From NCBI RefSeq assembly GCF_018998565.1, contig NZ_JAHNZO010000026.1:50958-114957 (forward strand): a stretch of 64,000 nucleotides of DNA, read 5' to 3'. The DNA comes from Paenibacillus oleatilyticus (lineage in GTDB: Bacteria > Bacillota > Bacilli > Paenibacillales > NBRC-103111). Made by a program: the position numbers and the translations under genes. Below the pieces are notes generated by a model. The model saw only the letters and a program-made list of their open reading frames with translations. It searched no databases and had not been told where the DNA came from. Shown in pieces: positions 44,882 through 52,987 of the stretch. Numbering within the stretch: the stretch's first letter is position 1; the number at the start of each line of letters is the position of its first letter.

Positions 44882-46528
44882 ATGAAAACTGTGGCTCAAT
44901 TATTAGTGGAGCATTTGATTCGATGGGGCGTTACCCATGTATTCGGCATCCCAGGAAAGCCGGTGACGCCTCTGGTCATGGAGATGGACCGGCAGGGCAT
45001 CGCCTTCGTGCTGAGCAAGCATGAAGGCGGTGCAGGGTTCGCAGCGGCGGGGTACGCTTTCGAAGGCGGGCGGCTTGGCGCGGCGCTGGGCACAGCGGGG
45101 CCAGGCGGCGTCAACATGCTGACCGCCGCGGGACAAGCGAAGGCGACGGGCGTTCCCGTCCTGTTCTTGACCGGGCAGCCGCCGATCAAAGAGATCGGCA
45201 AGGTGCTCGGGCAGGACAGCACGCTGTTCGGCACCGACCTCGTCAAGATGTTTGAGCCGGTAACGAAATTCAGCGCGCGCGTCGAGCGCGGCGAGCTGCT
45301 GGAGACGTACCTGCGCCATGCGATCGAACAAGCCTGCACCGGGGTGAAAGGCCCCGTCCATCTCTCCATCCCCTTGGACGTTCTGACAGAGGAAGTCCGA
45401 CCTTTTCAAATTCCGCTGCCGACGCATTATCCGGCCATTCTTTCCGCTAACCTTGATCAAGTGATCGAATGTCTTGATGCAGCAAGGCGTTCGGTGCTGT
45501 TCGTGGGCGGCGGCGTACACGCTTGCCGGGCCTACGAAGAGCTCCGGCAGTTGGCCGAACGATGGAATATTCCCGTGATGACAATGCCAGGCGGCAAGGG
45601 CGCGTTCGTATCCAGGCATCCGCTGTCGCTCGGACCGTTCGGTCTTGGTGGCAACGAGACGTCCAAAGCCTATATGAGCGAAGGCGTCGACGTAATGATT
45701 GTCGTGGGCAGCCAGCTCAGCGACCTGGAGCTGCCCGGACTGACGCCGGACATGTATCCGCAGCGGATGATCCATTTCGACTACGAGCCGACGTTTATCG
45801 GCAAAGCGGTACCCGTACCGGTGCTCCCGGTGCTTGGAGACTTGAAGCGCAATCTTCAGGAGCTGCTACGGTTGACGGATGGCCGTCGGGTAGAGCTTAC
45901 AAGCTCTTATGCCGAGGTTGCAGCCGCGTCGAAACCAGCCGCCGAAGCGGAGGAGCCGGCGGAGAGCCACTGGCTAACAGGACGGCAGACGATGCGCGTC
46001 TTGCGGTCAGCGCTGCCGAAGGAGGCCGTGGTGTACGGCGATGCGGGCAGTCATTCCTTTTATGCGGTGAAGCACTTGGATATCGAGGTGCCGGGGACGT
46101 TCTACTTCGAAGAAGTGTATGCGACGATGGGCCGCGCGATCGGGTATGCCGTCGGCGCCCAGCTTGCGGAGCCGGACAAAACGATCGTCTGCCTGACCGG
46201 GGACGGATGCTTGTTCATGAACGGCACCGAAATATCGACGGCAGTGAATGCCGGCGCTCCGGTCATTTTCGTTGTGATAAATAACGGCAGTCTGGATATG
46301 GTGGAGAAAGGGATGGCCCGGCATCTGGGCCGCGCGATCGGGACGAATTATACGGTGCCGGTGCACGCCGCCAAGTTCGGGGAAGCGATGGGAGCGGAAG
46401 CGTTCCGCTGCTCGACCGAAGCCGAGCTGCATGCTGCGGTGACGCAGGCGCTGGCGATGAGGCGTACGGCCGTGATCGAAGTGATGGCCGACCCGCTGGA
46501 AATTCCGCCGACGATGGCGCGCGGGTAA
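44882..46528 (+). CDS. Thiamine pyrophosphate-dependent enzyme, acetolactate synthase-like
   Basis: 548 residues. N-terminal TPP-binding half with the catalytic Glu in KHEGGAGFAAAGYA, central domain, and C-terminal GDGCLFMNGTEISTAVNAGA followed by NN, the TPP/Mg motif. Same superfamily as IlvB, pyruvate oxidase and benzoylformate decarboxylase. No small IlvN subunit is adjacent; the next gene is a carboxymuconolactone decarboxylase-like protein, suggesting a catabolic role. The substrate is unknown. Confidence 0.88.
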   Translation: MKTVAQLLVEHLIRWGVTHVFGIPGKPVTPLVMEMDRQGIAFVLSKHEGGAGFAAAGYAFEGGRLGAALGTAGPGGVNMLTAAGQAKATGVPVLFLTGQPPIKEIGKVLGQDSTLFGTDLVKMFEPVTKFSARVERGELLETYLRHAIEQACTGVKGPVHLSIPLDVLTEEVRPFQIPLPTHYPAILSANLDQVIECLDAARRSVLFVGGGVHACRAYEELRQLAERWNIPVMTMPGGKGAFVSRHPLSLGPFGLGGNETSKAYMSEGVDVMIVVGSQLSDLELPGLTPDMYPQRMIHFDYEPTFIGKAVPVPVLPVLGDLKRNLQELLRLTDGRRVELTSSYAEVAAASKPAAEAEEPAESHWLTGRQTMRVLRSALPKEAVVYGDAGSHSFYAVKHLDIEVPGTFYFEEVYATMGRAIGYAVGAQLAEPDKTIVCLTGDGCLFMNGTEISTAVNAGAPVIFVVINNGSLDMVEKGMARHLGRAIGTNYTVPVHAAKFGEAMGAEAFRCSTEAELHAAVTQALAMRRTAVIEVMADPLEIPPTMARG

Positions 46529-46568
46529 CCTTGTTAAGACCATGAATACATAAGCAGAGGTGAGTACG

Positions 46569-46979
46569 ATGGGAAGCGAAGACCGGTTGACGAACGCCGA
46601 ACGGTATGAACGAGGTATGAAGACGTTAGTGGAGATGGTCGGAGAGGAAGGAGCGCAGACGATCGGGAATATCGGCGCTTTTTTCCCGGATATGGCGCAT
46701 CAGATCGTATCCTTCGGATTCGGCGATTTGTATTCGCGCAAGACGCTGGACCTGAAGCAGCGGGAGATCATTACGATCACCTCGCTCATCACGCAGGGAG
46801 CGACGGAGCAGCTGCCGTTCCATGTGCATGCAGCGCTGAACGTCGGCTTGACGCCGGAGGAAATTTTGGAGATCGTCCTGCACTGCGCAGGCTACGCCGG
46901 GTTCCCGAAAGCATGCGGGGCCTTGAATGTGGTCAGCGAAGTGTTTAAAGCACGGAACATTACACCGGTTACGACGTAG
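46569..46979 (+). CDS. Carboxymuconolactone decarboxylase-family protein
   Basis: 136 residues from ATG 46569 (GTG 46560 is also in frame). YSRKTLDLKQREIITITSLITQGA and LPFHVHAALNVGLTPEEILEIVLHCAGYAGFPKA are typical of the CMD fold. It has no CxxC, so it is not an AhpD-type peroxidase. Forty bases after the TPP enzyme and likely co-transcribed. Confidence 0.88.
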   Translation: MGSEDRLTNAERYERGMKTLVEMVGEEGAQTIGNIGAFFPDMAHQIVSFGFGDLYSRKTLDLKQREIITITSLITQGATEQLPFHVHAALNVGLTPEEILEIVLHCAGYAGFPKACGALNVVSEVFKARNITPVTT

Positions 46980-46988
46980 AATGCTAAC

Positions 46989-47030
46989 GGTCCAAGTGCG
47001 CTTAGGAAAGCGCAGCTTGGGCCTTTTTTT
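46989..47030 (+). terminator. Terminator after the CMD-family gene
   Basis: GGTCCAAG-GCGC and GCGC-CTTGGGCC arms, then seven T. Confidence 0.85.
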
Positions 47031-47106
47031 AATAGCACCAATGATTAACCCCAAGCTTGAATCGTTCTTCGTTCCCTGACGAGGTAAGCTAACGAAGCCA
47101 AATGCG

Positions 47107-47472
47107 CTAGATCCAAACATCATTGGGTGCCCTTAAATGTGACTCAGTCTTGCCAGTGTTTACGATACCTCTAGGCTCCACCAGCATGACATGGCACTCC
47201 TTGTCGGCGAATGGTTTATGTTCAACTCCTCTGGGGACAATAAACATCTCGCCTTGGGAAATTTTCACCCGCCCATCCCGAAAATCAATGAACATCTCCC
47301 CTTCGAGTACGATAAAAACCTCGTCGGTATCTGGATGATCATGCCATACAAAGTCCCCTATAATCTTGGCCAATTTAAATTGATAGTCATTCATTTCGCC
47401 AATGACTTTCGGAGACCAGTGACCGCTGAACTTGGATAATTTTTCAACGAAATTAATAGCTTGATAGCCGAT
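47107..47472 (-). CDS. Cupin-domain protein with no ordinary start codon
   Basis: About 121 residues if translation starts at ATC 47472. The single cupin barrel is clear: FVWHDHPDTDEVFIVLEGEM, with metal-ligand His and Glu, and FIVPRGVEHKPFADKEC. The first ATG in frame (47394) would cut off INFVEKLSKFSGHWSPKVIG, which reads as genuine coding sequence. A GGAGGG site at 47484-47479 is followed by ATT (47478) and ATC (47472), and no ATG, GTG or TTG lies between the upstream stop (47505) and 47394. Either a rare start codon is used or the original start has mutated. Confidence 0.75.
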   Translation of the reverse strand: MGYQAINFVEKLSKFSGHWSPKVIGEMNDYQFKLAKIIGDFVWHDHPDTDEVFIVLEGEMFIDFRDGRVKISQGEMFIVPRGVEHKPFADKECHVMLVEPRGIVNTGKTESHLRAPNDVWI

Positions 47473-47820
47473 AGGAATCCCTCCTATTTCTGGTATAAAA
47501 CATCATATTCGTCAAAACCGTATAGGTATCCTGCCCGTTCGCTTAACAAGTCTAGTCTTGCTTTTTAGTCATCATCAATTGGAGAGAAACATGAAGAAGA
47601 GATAAGAAGGGTTATATCATCTTATGGAGGGGAATAGTAAAAATCGAAAGGGTGGAGCCGGAAAATAACCCTTTTGCAGATGATTTTAACAAGAACAATG
47701 CTGAGGCATGACATTATGAATATCAATGCACTAGGTAGGAGGATATACATTAACTTGGAAATGACACCTCAAATGTTGAGCCAACGCCTAAATTGCCGAT
47801 AGAATAGCCGAAACCGCAAT
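47473..47820. other. Intergenic region, nothing recognised
   Basis: About 350 AT-rich bases between the cupin gene and the tusA-like gene. No ORF with a ribosome site, no repeat and no RNA motif seen. Confidence 0.5.
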
Positions 47821-47863
47821 AAGAAAAAGGATTAGGCCGCGAATTTTTCGCACCTAATCCTTT
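47821..47863 (-). terminator. Terminator of the YeeE-TusA operon
   Basis: On the minus strand AAAGGATTAGG and CCTAATCCTTT arms, followed by a T-rich tract. Confidence 0.8.
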
Positions 47864-47868
47864 GGTTT

Positions 47869-48102
47869 TTACGCCTGAATATAAAAGTTTAAATCCTGCC
47901 CGTTTTTGACAGGTTCCTGCGTGAACGTATAGCCGTGCTTGACGACTTCTTCCGGGATGTTGCGGAAAGCCGCCGGACAGTCGACAATCACATGAAGCAG
48001 CTCCCCCTTCTTCATGTCCCGTAAGGTTTCCAGCGTATAAATAACAGGGTATGGACAAGATTCCCCTCTAAGATCCAACGTGAAATCAACTTCAACCGAC
48101 AT
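47869..48102 (-). CDS. TusA/YedF-family sulfur carrier protein
   Basis: 77 residues from ATG 48102. DLRGESCPYPVIYTLETL carries the CPxP active-site Cys of the TusA family, which accepts persulfide sulfur. Start lies inside the end of the transporter gene, so the two are coupled. Probably receives sulfur from the thiosulfate or sulfur compound imported by its partner. Confidence 0.92.
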   Translation of the reverse strand: MSVEVDFTLDLRGESCPYPVIYTLETLRDMKKGELLHVIVDCPAAFRNIPEEVVKHGYTFTQEPVKNGQDLNFYIQA

Positions 48103-49300
48103 TGTTATAGTCCCCTTTCTTGAATCCAACGCCGAAGCGATAGTTTTTTTGCCAGTATACGGCTACGGCATATCCGATACCCAGCAAGATCAAGGTCACC
48201 AGCAGCGCGCCGGCTGGCCCCATGGTCGTGAGCAGATTGATTTTGGCGCCGTTTTGTACGAGCACGTTGTAGACACCGAGATGATCCCAGGCGTAGGCGA
48301 GGGCCGTGGCCCCGATAATGTTGCCGATAAATACGGGCAGGAACACGATTTGTCCTTCCATCAGCCGGTACATCATGCCTGTCTCGCAGCCGCCAGCCAG
48401 TACGATGCCGATGCCGAACAGCACGCCGCCGACAAATGTGCTTGGTGCGGCGATCTTGGTAATCGGGTCCAAGCCGTAAATCAGGATGATGAGCAGTGTC
48501 GCCACGGAACTAATTGCCATGCCGACCGTGATTGCTTTCGTCATGGTGGCCCGCCCGCTGATCCATAAATCGCGGAACGCAGATGTAAAGCAAATTTGCC
48601 CTCTTTCAATCAAAATGCCGAATGCAGCCCCGAATAGAGCGGCTACGCCCAACATCGTGCGGCCGGAGATAAAAAAGTAAACGATAAGACATGCATATAA
48701 CAATGCAACGACGGTCCCGGCAATGGGTTGAATTTTTCTGGCCTTGGCAGCGCTTTGGGCTATATTGCCCTTTTGCAGGACAGGCTTGCCTTTCCACCAT
48801 CTTGTATTGACGATTTTAACGCCCGAGTAAGTGCCGATTGCGGTAGCGATCATAAATATCCAAGCATGAAATGAAAACTGAGGCACGCCGGTGAAGAGGG
48901 CAGCCAGATTGCAGCCTAGCGCCAAACGGGCGCCAACACCCGCGATGAATCCGCCAATCAGCCCTTGCAGCAATCGGCGCTTTTGCTTCGGAACTCTTAT
49001 CTTGAAATTATTGCTGAGCAAGATCATAATCAAGGCGCCAATGAACATGCCCCACACGATCCAGCCGTCTGTTCTGCTGAAGGTCGTTCCGTCCATGCGA
49101 ATCAAGCCGTAATAGGCCCAATTGGAAATATCCACGCCGAAAAGCTGTAAAACGTGACCTCCCAAACGAGTAAATTCGCCGGTGACAGCCCATACGGTTC
49201 CGGTAATTCCAAAGTAGAGTGCGCTCAGAATACCTGCAATTCCCATCGCGGCATAGGGGCTCCAGTAATTGTTGAGCAATTTGCCTAACATGCGTTTCAT
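48092..49300 (-). CDS. YeeE/YedE-family sulfur-compound transporter
   Basis: 402 residues, about nine to ten membrane helices. Conserved Cys motifs LALGCNLAALFTG and LAGGCETGMMYR match the thiosulfate importer TsuA/YeeE, in which Cys residues relay the substrate. Pairs with the TusA-like protein downstream, a combination seen widely in bacteria. Substrate is inferred. Confidence 0.9.
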   Translation of the reverse strand: MKRMLGKLLNNYWSPYAAMGIAGILSALYFGITGTVWAVTGEFTRLGGHVLQLFGVDISNWAYYGLIRMDGTTFSRTDGWIVWGMFIGALIMILLSNNFKIRVPKQKRRLLQGLIGGFIAGVGARLALGCNLAALFTGVPQFSFHAWIFMIATAIGTYSGVKIVNTRWWKGKPVLQKGNIAQSAAKARKIQPIAGTVVALLYACLIVYFFISGRTMLGVAALFGAAFGILIERGQICFTSAFRDLWISGRATMTKAITVGMAISSVATLLIILIYGLDPITKIAAPSTFVGGVLFGIGIVLAGGCETGMMYRLMEGQIVFLPVFIGNIIGATALAYAWDHLGVYNVLVQNGAKINLLTTMGPAGALLVTLILLGIGYAVAVYWQKNYRFGVGFKKGDYNNVG

Positions 49301-49604
49301 TTTTCATATCCCTTCAATCTGTCAAAATGCAATCCTTGTCCGGTTTGTATGCGGCAATACGCTTCCTACTATATAGGCGGAGTGAGAATGCCATCTCCAT
49401 TTTACTACAATCGGCGTCAGTTGTGGGTGATACGATTCATATAGAAAGAAACCGTCAGCTCTATAAGCTGCTCATTGATGTGTAGGATGCGGGAGGAAAT
49501 CGAGGAGGAAGGTGCCTTTTTTTGCATACCTAAGATAGCGCCAACATAGGGTGTGCGTAGAAAATAGATGGCTCTACAGCCGTATAGAAGGCTGCGCAGG
49601 TATG
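49301..49604. other. Intergenic region, nothing recognised
   Basis: About 300 bases upstream of the YeeE gene and downstream of the XRE regulator gene. TTGACA on the minus strand near 49332 could be a -35 for YeeE, but its -10 is unclear. Confidence 0.4.
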
Positions 49605-49832
49605 TTATTTATTGGTCGCGTCTTCTTTCTCGTTTACCGAGACAATAAGTTGGTCTACGGTAATATCCAAGGCTTCGCAAATTTGCTCTAACGTGCGAAT
49701 GTAGACTCTGTCTACGGAATCGGAACAAAGATGGCTAATGGTTGCGGGGCGCATATTCATTCTTAATGAGAGCTGCCGCTGGCTAATTCCTCTTTCTTCT
49801 AACAGTTCCTTCAATCGGATTTTGATTTTCAT
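49605..49832 (-). CDS. Small XRE-family regulator
   Basis: 75 residues from ATG 49832, preceded by a GGAGGAA site. Almost the whole protein is one Cro/C1 helix-turn-helix: LLEERGISQRQLSLRMNMRPATISHLC, then LEQICEALDITVDQLI. Divergent from a small protein gene whose promoter has an inverted repeat; it may repress both. Confidence 0.88.
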   Translation of the reverse strand: MKIKIRLKELLEERGISQRQLSLRMNMRPATISHLCSDSVDRVYIRTLEQICEALDITVDQLIVSVNEKEDATNK

Positions 49833-49912
49833 ATGGTATTCCTCCGCCAAAGAGAAGTTACGTTTAACAGTATAACTCACAATTACTATAGCATAAGAAT
49901 CAAAAGATATCA

Positions 49913-49964
49913 TTGAAACTTACGCTTAAAGGTAATATAATATTTACATACTCTTAAGGGTAAG
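49913..49964 (+). promoter_or_regulatory. Promoter with inverted-repeat operator between XRE gene and small protein
   Basis: TTGAAA (49913-49918) and TATAAT (49936-49941), 17-base spacing. The arms CTTACGCTTAA (49919-49929) and TTAAGGGTAAG (49954-49964) match at ten of eleven positions and flank the -10. Candidate binding site for the divergent XRE protein. Confidence 0.55.
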
Positions 49965-50003
49965 ACTCATAAAAGTATCAAAACATTGATAGGAGGGACA
50001 AAT

Positions 50004-50246
50004 ATGGAAGGTGCAGCCAAGCATAAGATCTTGTTGGGCGAAGAAGCTAAGCTGCTGTTGCAGATTCAAACGTGCCAAGAAGTTATTTTCACACTCAAAA
50101 GTATTGTTCGTCAGCGTGGAAAATCGTTGCATATGTTGACAATGGAAGATATCCTCACGCTCATTCACCGAATGGAGATGGATTTCCGGGTTGAATTACT
50201 CCATGTGAACCTTGAGCAAGCTCGGCAAGATAGTAAGTATCATTAG
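50004..50246 (+). CDS. Small helical protein, unknown function
   Basis: 80 residues, ATG eight bases after AGGAGGG. Predicted all-helical and charged (MEGAAKHKILLGEEAKLLLQ), no Cys, no signal peptide or membrane helix. Family not recognised. Divergent from the XRE regulator and probably under its control. Confidence 0.7.
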   Translation: MEGAAKHKILLGEEAKLLLQIQTCQEVIFTLKSIVRQRGKSLHMLTMEDILTLIHRMEMDFRVELLHVNLEQARQDSKYH

Positions 50247-50300
50247 AATGTGCGGTATCCCTAGATTCAAGCTCAAGCTCGGCGAACAGGAAAAAATTTC

Positions 50301-50335
50301 TTGACAACAAATTAGTTAGGTGCCATACTATATTC
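50301..50335 (+). promoter_or_regulatory. MarR gene promoter overlapping a MarR operator
   Basis: TTGACA (50301-50306) and CATACT (50324-50329), 17 bases apart, place the transcription start at or next to the ATG at 50336, so the mRNA may be leaderless. The spacer holds ATTAGTTAGG-TG-CC, an imperfect copy of the palindrome at 50961-50984. Confidence 0.5.
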
Positions 50336-50926
50336 ATGGCTAAAGATAACAAAGTTTGGAATCAGAATGACGCGATTCCCTCGCTTGTCCAATCGAAGCA
50401 GCAGCTTGAGCGTTATGGGCTGGACGTTGACGCACAGGCCATTCTTGTCGCTACCAGGCTGTTGGCAGCAGGAACGAAGCTTGGGCATGCCTCCGAGGTC
50501 CATTTTGCAAGATTCGGTTTATCGACAGGGCGGTACCGTGTGCTGGTCGAACTGGAGGATAACGAGGGAGAAGCGTTGCCGTCGCAATTGGCGGAAAATT
50601 TGGGTGTTACGCGCGCTACAATGACAGGGCTGATCGACACTCTGGAGCGGGACGGACTCGTATCCCGCCGGACCAGCGCTCAAGATGGCCGCCAGAGATC
50701 GGTCGTTCTGACCGAGGAAGGAGCGAGGCGGCTTCAAGATATGGCCCCGGAGCACTTCGCGAGGCTGGAAGCGATGGTTGGCCTTCTCAGTATCGAGGAG
50801 CGCGGCGTATTTCTTGACCTGCTTGGGCGGGTAACGCAAGGCATCTCGGCACTTACGGACGAGACGATCAAACCGGACAAACCGACGGGCGAATTCAACA
50901 AAAAGCAACACGGAAGCAAAGGGTAA
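50336..50926 (+). CDS. MarR-family transcriptional regulator
   Basis: 196 residues. Winged helix with LPSQLAENLGVTRATMTGLIDTLERDGLVSRRTSAQDGRQRSV, the full MarR recognition helix and wing. The N-terminal extension is longer than usual. No ribosome site precedes the ATG. Probably represses itself and the two genes downstream through a shared palindrome. Effector unknown; the NAD(P)-binding target hints at redox or quinone stress. Confidence 0.9.
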   Translation: MAKDNKVWNQNDAIPSLVQSKQQLERYGLDVDAQAILVATRLLAAGTKLGHASEVHFARFGLSTGRYRVLVELEDNEGEALPSQLAENLGVTRATMTGLIDTLERDGLVSRRTSAQDGRQRSVVLTEEGARRLQDMAPEHFARLEAMVGLLSIEERGVFLDLLGRVTQGISALTDETIKPDKPTGEFNKKQHGSKG

Positions 50927-50960
50927 AACGGGCTAGGTTCACTAGCCCATTTTCACCTAC

Positions 50961-50984
50961 ATATAGTTAGGTTCCTAATTATAT
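50961..50984 (+). promoter_or_regulatory. Palindromic operator before the membrane protein-reductase pair
   Basis: ATATAGTTAGG and CCTAATTATAT arms around a two-base centre, only one mismatched pair. Related to the site in the marR promoter. Confidence 0.6.
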
Positions 50985-51034
50985 GCGGCATAAATAAGTG
51001 TCGAACAACATGAGTACAAGAAAGGAGCAAGTGC

Positions 51035-51517
51035 ATGAACAGGATGGAATCCGTAGATAAGCGGGGAGGCGCTCCTTACATCGCGTCTGCCGGTTGTCGC
51101 GCAAAAAGCTTTGTGCTGTGGCGGGAAGTGGCCATGGCCTATATCTCCCCCGCCGTCATGGCGGGAATCGGAGGATTGGTTACCGGCGACAAGGGGCTTC
51201 AAATTGCGGCGCTGACCACCATTGGCGGAGCATCGGCCTTGATCGCCTGGATGTTGGGCCTCTGGCTGCGAAGCGCGGGAGGCAAAAATCGTTGGGTTGC
51301 CGGTGCGAATCGCCTGATTGTCACGGGGACTTTTACCTTGGGCGGTATTGCCTTCGGTTTATTGGCTGCCTGGGTGACGGCTTATTTGTTCGGGATCGTG
51401 CGGCCGTTTGATCCTGCGGCTTGGGTTGATCGGGTATGGCTCGATTTCCCGATGTCCGGAGCGATAGCAAGCACAATCATGCTCTGGCGCTGGCGGCTCG
51501 CCGCAGCCAAAAACTAA
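51035..51517 (+). CDS. Four-helix membrane protein, unknown function
   Basis: 160 residues, AAAGGAG site. About four membrane helices after a 30-residue basic N-terminus; RSAGGKNRWVAGANRLIVTGTF separates helices 2 and 3. Family not recognised. Followed 22 bases later by the reductase gene and preceded by the MarR-type palindrome. Confidence 0.75.
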   Translation: MNRMESVDKRGGAPYIASAGCRAKSFVLWREVAMAYISPAVMAGIGGLVTGDKGLQIAALTTIGGASALIAWMLGLWLRSAGGKNRWVAGANRLIVTGTFTLGGIAFGLLAAWVTAYLFGIVRPFDPAAWVDRVWLDFPMSGAIASTIMLWRWRLAAAKN

Positions 51518-51539
51518 TTAATCAAAGGAGAAGATAAAG

Positions 51540-52406
51540 ATGATTGTTATTCTAGGAGCAACAGGTACGATTGGCAGTGCGCTTGTGAAACGTTTGGTTG
51601 ATCTCGGTGTGCCCGCGCGGGCGCTGAGCAGAGAGCCGGAGAAGCTGCGTCATCAGCTTGGGGAGTGGGGCGGATCGACGATTGAGGTTGCAGCAGCCGA
51701 CGCAGCCGATCCTGAGTCGATGCGGCGCGCTTTCACAGGGGCCAGCCAGCTTTTCATGGCGATGTCCAACAGTCCGAGACAGGTGGAGCTGGAGACTTCG
51801 ATCATTCGTATGGCCGCCGAAGCCGGAATCGGGCATATCGTAAAAGTATCCAGTCCCGCCTACGACCCGAGCGCCCCGGTAGCCGTCGCGGGATGGCACC
51901 ACAAAATCGAGAAATTTTTGTCCGAATCCGGACTCACGCCTACCGTGCTGCGTCCTTACGCGTTCATGCAAAACCTGCAGCGTCTGGCGCCGACCGTTAT
52001 CCACCAAGGGGTATTCTACGGCTGCATGGGCGATGCGGCGTGCAATTTCATCGACTGCCGGGATATTGCGGATGTTGCCGCAGAAGCGCTGACCAACCGT
52101 GAGGCCGCCGGCCATGTGTACACGCTTACCGGGGCGGAGGTTTTCAGTTATCCGCAAATTGCGGACAAGCTGTCTGCCCTGCTCGGCAAGCCGGTCCGGT
52201 ACATCAATATGGACCCCGAAGCGCTGCGCCGCGATCTGATGGAGTTCGGCCATATGCCTCTCTGGCTCGCGAACCATGTGGCGGAAATCCAGTCTATGTC
52301 GGTGGCGCTGCCGGAAAAGCCTACGGATACCGTGAAGCGTCTGCTCGGCAGAGAGCCGCGTACGCTGGATGCTTTTCTGCGCGAGCATGCGGATATGTTC
52401 AGGTAA
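51540..52406 (+). CDS. NmrA-like NAD(P)-binding oxidoreductase
   Basis: 288 residues. N-terminal ILGATGTIGSALVKRL dinucleotide motif, ARALSREPEKL for the cofactor phosphate, and YTLTGAEVFSYPQIADKLS as in atypical short-chain reductases of the QOR2/YtfG type. Likely NAD(P)H-quinone reductase or redox sensor. In the MarR-controlled unit. Confidence 0.9.
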   Translation: MIVILGATGTIGSALVKRLVDLGVPARALSREPEKLRHQLGEWGGSTIEVAAADAADPESMRRAFTGASQLFMAMSNSPRQVELETSIIRMAAEAGIGHIVKVSSPAYDPSAPVAVAGWHHKIEKFLSESGLTPTVLRPYAFMQNLQRLAPTVIHQGVFYGCMGDAACNFIDCRDIADVAAEALTNREAAGHVYTLTGAEVFSYPQIADKLSALLGKPVRYINMDPEALRRDLMEFGHMPLWLANHVAEIQSMSVALPEKPTDTVKRLLGREPRTLDAFLREHADMFR

Positions 52407-52411
52407 CGTTT

Positions 52412-52455
52412 ACGGCCTGGTGTGCTTCCTTGAGAAGCCGCCCGGGCCGTTTTTT
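52412..52455 (+). terminator. Terminator after the reductase gene
   Basis: ACGGCC and GGCCGT outer arms with inner pairing, then T-run. Confidence 0.75.
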
Positions 52456-52465
52456 GCTTACCGGC

Positions 52466-52612
52466 TCAAACTTTAAAACGGTGGATCGATTGCTGAAGCT
52501 CTTGAGCCATCCCCGGCAAATGCCTGGCCGACGCCGCGATCTCCGCCATGGCATCGAGCTGCTTGCTGCTGGCTCCGGCGATAGACGCCTCGTCGGCCGC
52601 AAAAAAGGCTCG
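52466..52612 (-). pseudogene. Remnant of a methyl-accepting chemotaxis protein (C-terminus)
   Basis: 48 codons read IAGASSKQLDAMAEIAASARH and MAQELQQSIHRFKV-stop, which is the standard end of a chemoreceptor signalling domain. An in-frame stop (52613-52615) lies directly upstream and there is no start codon, so only the tail is left. Confidence 0.7.
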
Positions 52613-52762
52613 TCAACAGATTTAGGGGCGCATGGCTATTGAACGATAGAAATATTAAGCGGGTAAAAGCGATAATGTTCGTGATTTTATTTTGTATTGG
52701 ACGAGATTACAGGGTATTCGTTTAATTTTTGTGTAAAACACGAACAAAATTAACAGAATCCC

Positions 52763-52791
52763 TTGACGCCGATCTGAAATTCCGGTAACGT
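52763..52791 (+). promoter_or_regulatory. Promoter for the purine-riboswitch transcript
   Basis: TTGACG (52763-52768) and TAACGT (52786-52791) with 17-base spacing, 36 bases before the aptamer. Confidence 0.5.
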
Positions 52792-52826
52792 AATTTACGT
52801 AAACCGAATAAGCGTCACAGATGAGA

Positions 52827-52897
52827 CTGTTCGTATATCTTCGGCATGACGGGCCGGGGGTCTCTACAAGGAACCGACAATTCCTGGCTACGAGCGG
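52827..52897 (+). promoter_or_regulatory. Purine (guanine-type) riboswitch aptamer
   Basis: Three-way junction with all expected parts: P1 CTGTTCG/CGAGCGG (52827-52833, 52891-52897), P2 CGGC/GCCG with a seven-base loop ATGACGG, junction GGTCTCTAC, P3 AGGAA/TTCCT with a seven-base loop CCGACAA, and junction GGCTA. The GG of loop 2 can pair with the CC of loop 3, the family's kissing contact. The C in GGCTA is at the specificity position and predicts guanine or hypoxanthine. It differs from the consensus (GTTTCTACC, GACTA) at a few positions. Confidence 0.75.
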
Positions 52898-52910
52898 CGG
52901 GTTTTCCATA

Positions 52911-52933
52911 CCCGTTCGAGGCCGGGATTTTTT
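52911..52933 (+). terminator. Probable expression-platform terminator of the purine riboswitch
   Basis: CCCG and CGGG arms followed by TTTTTT. Without ligand the 3' strand of P1 (52891-52897) can pair with CCGTTCG at 52912-52918, which blocks the terminator. The stem is short, so this is tentative. Confidence 0.45.
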
Positions 52934-52987
52934 GCGTCTCCGGACGGGTAGGCACGAGATTATTCGTTCGATGGAGGGAAAAAGAAG

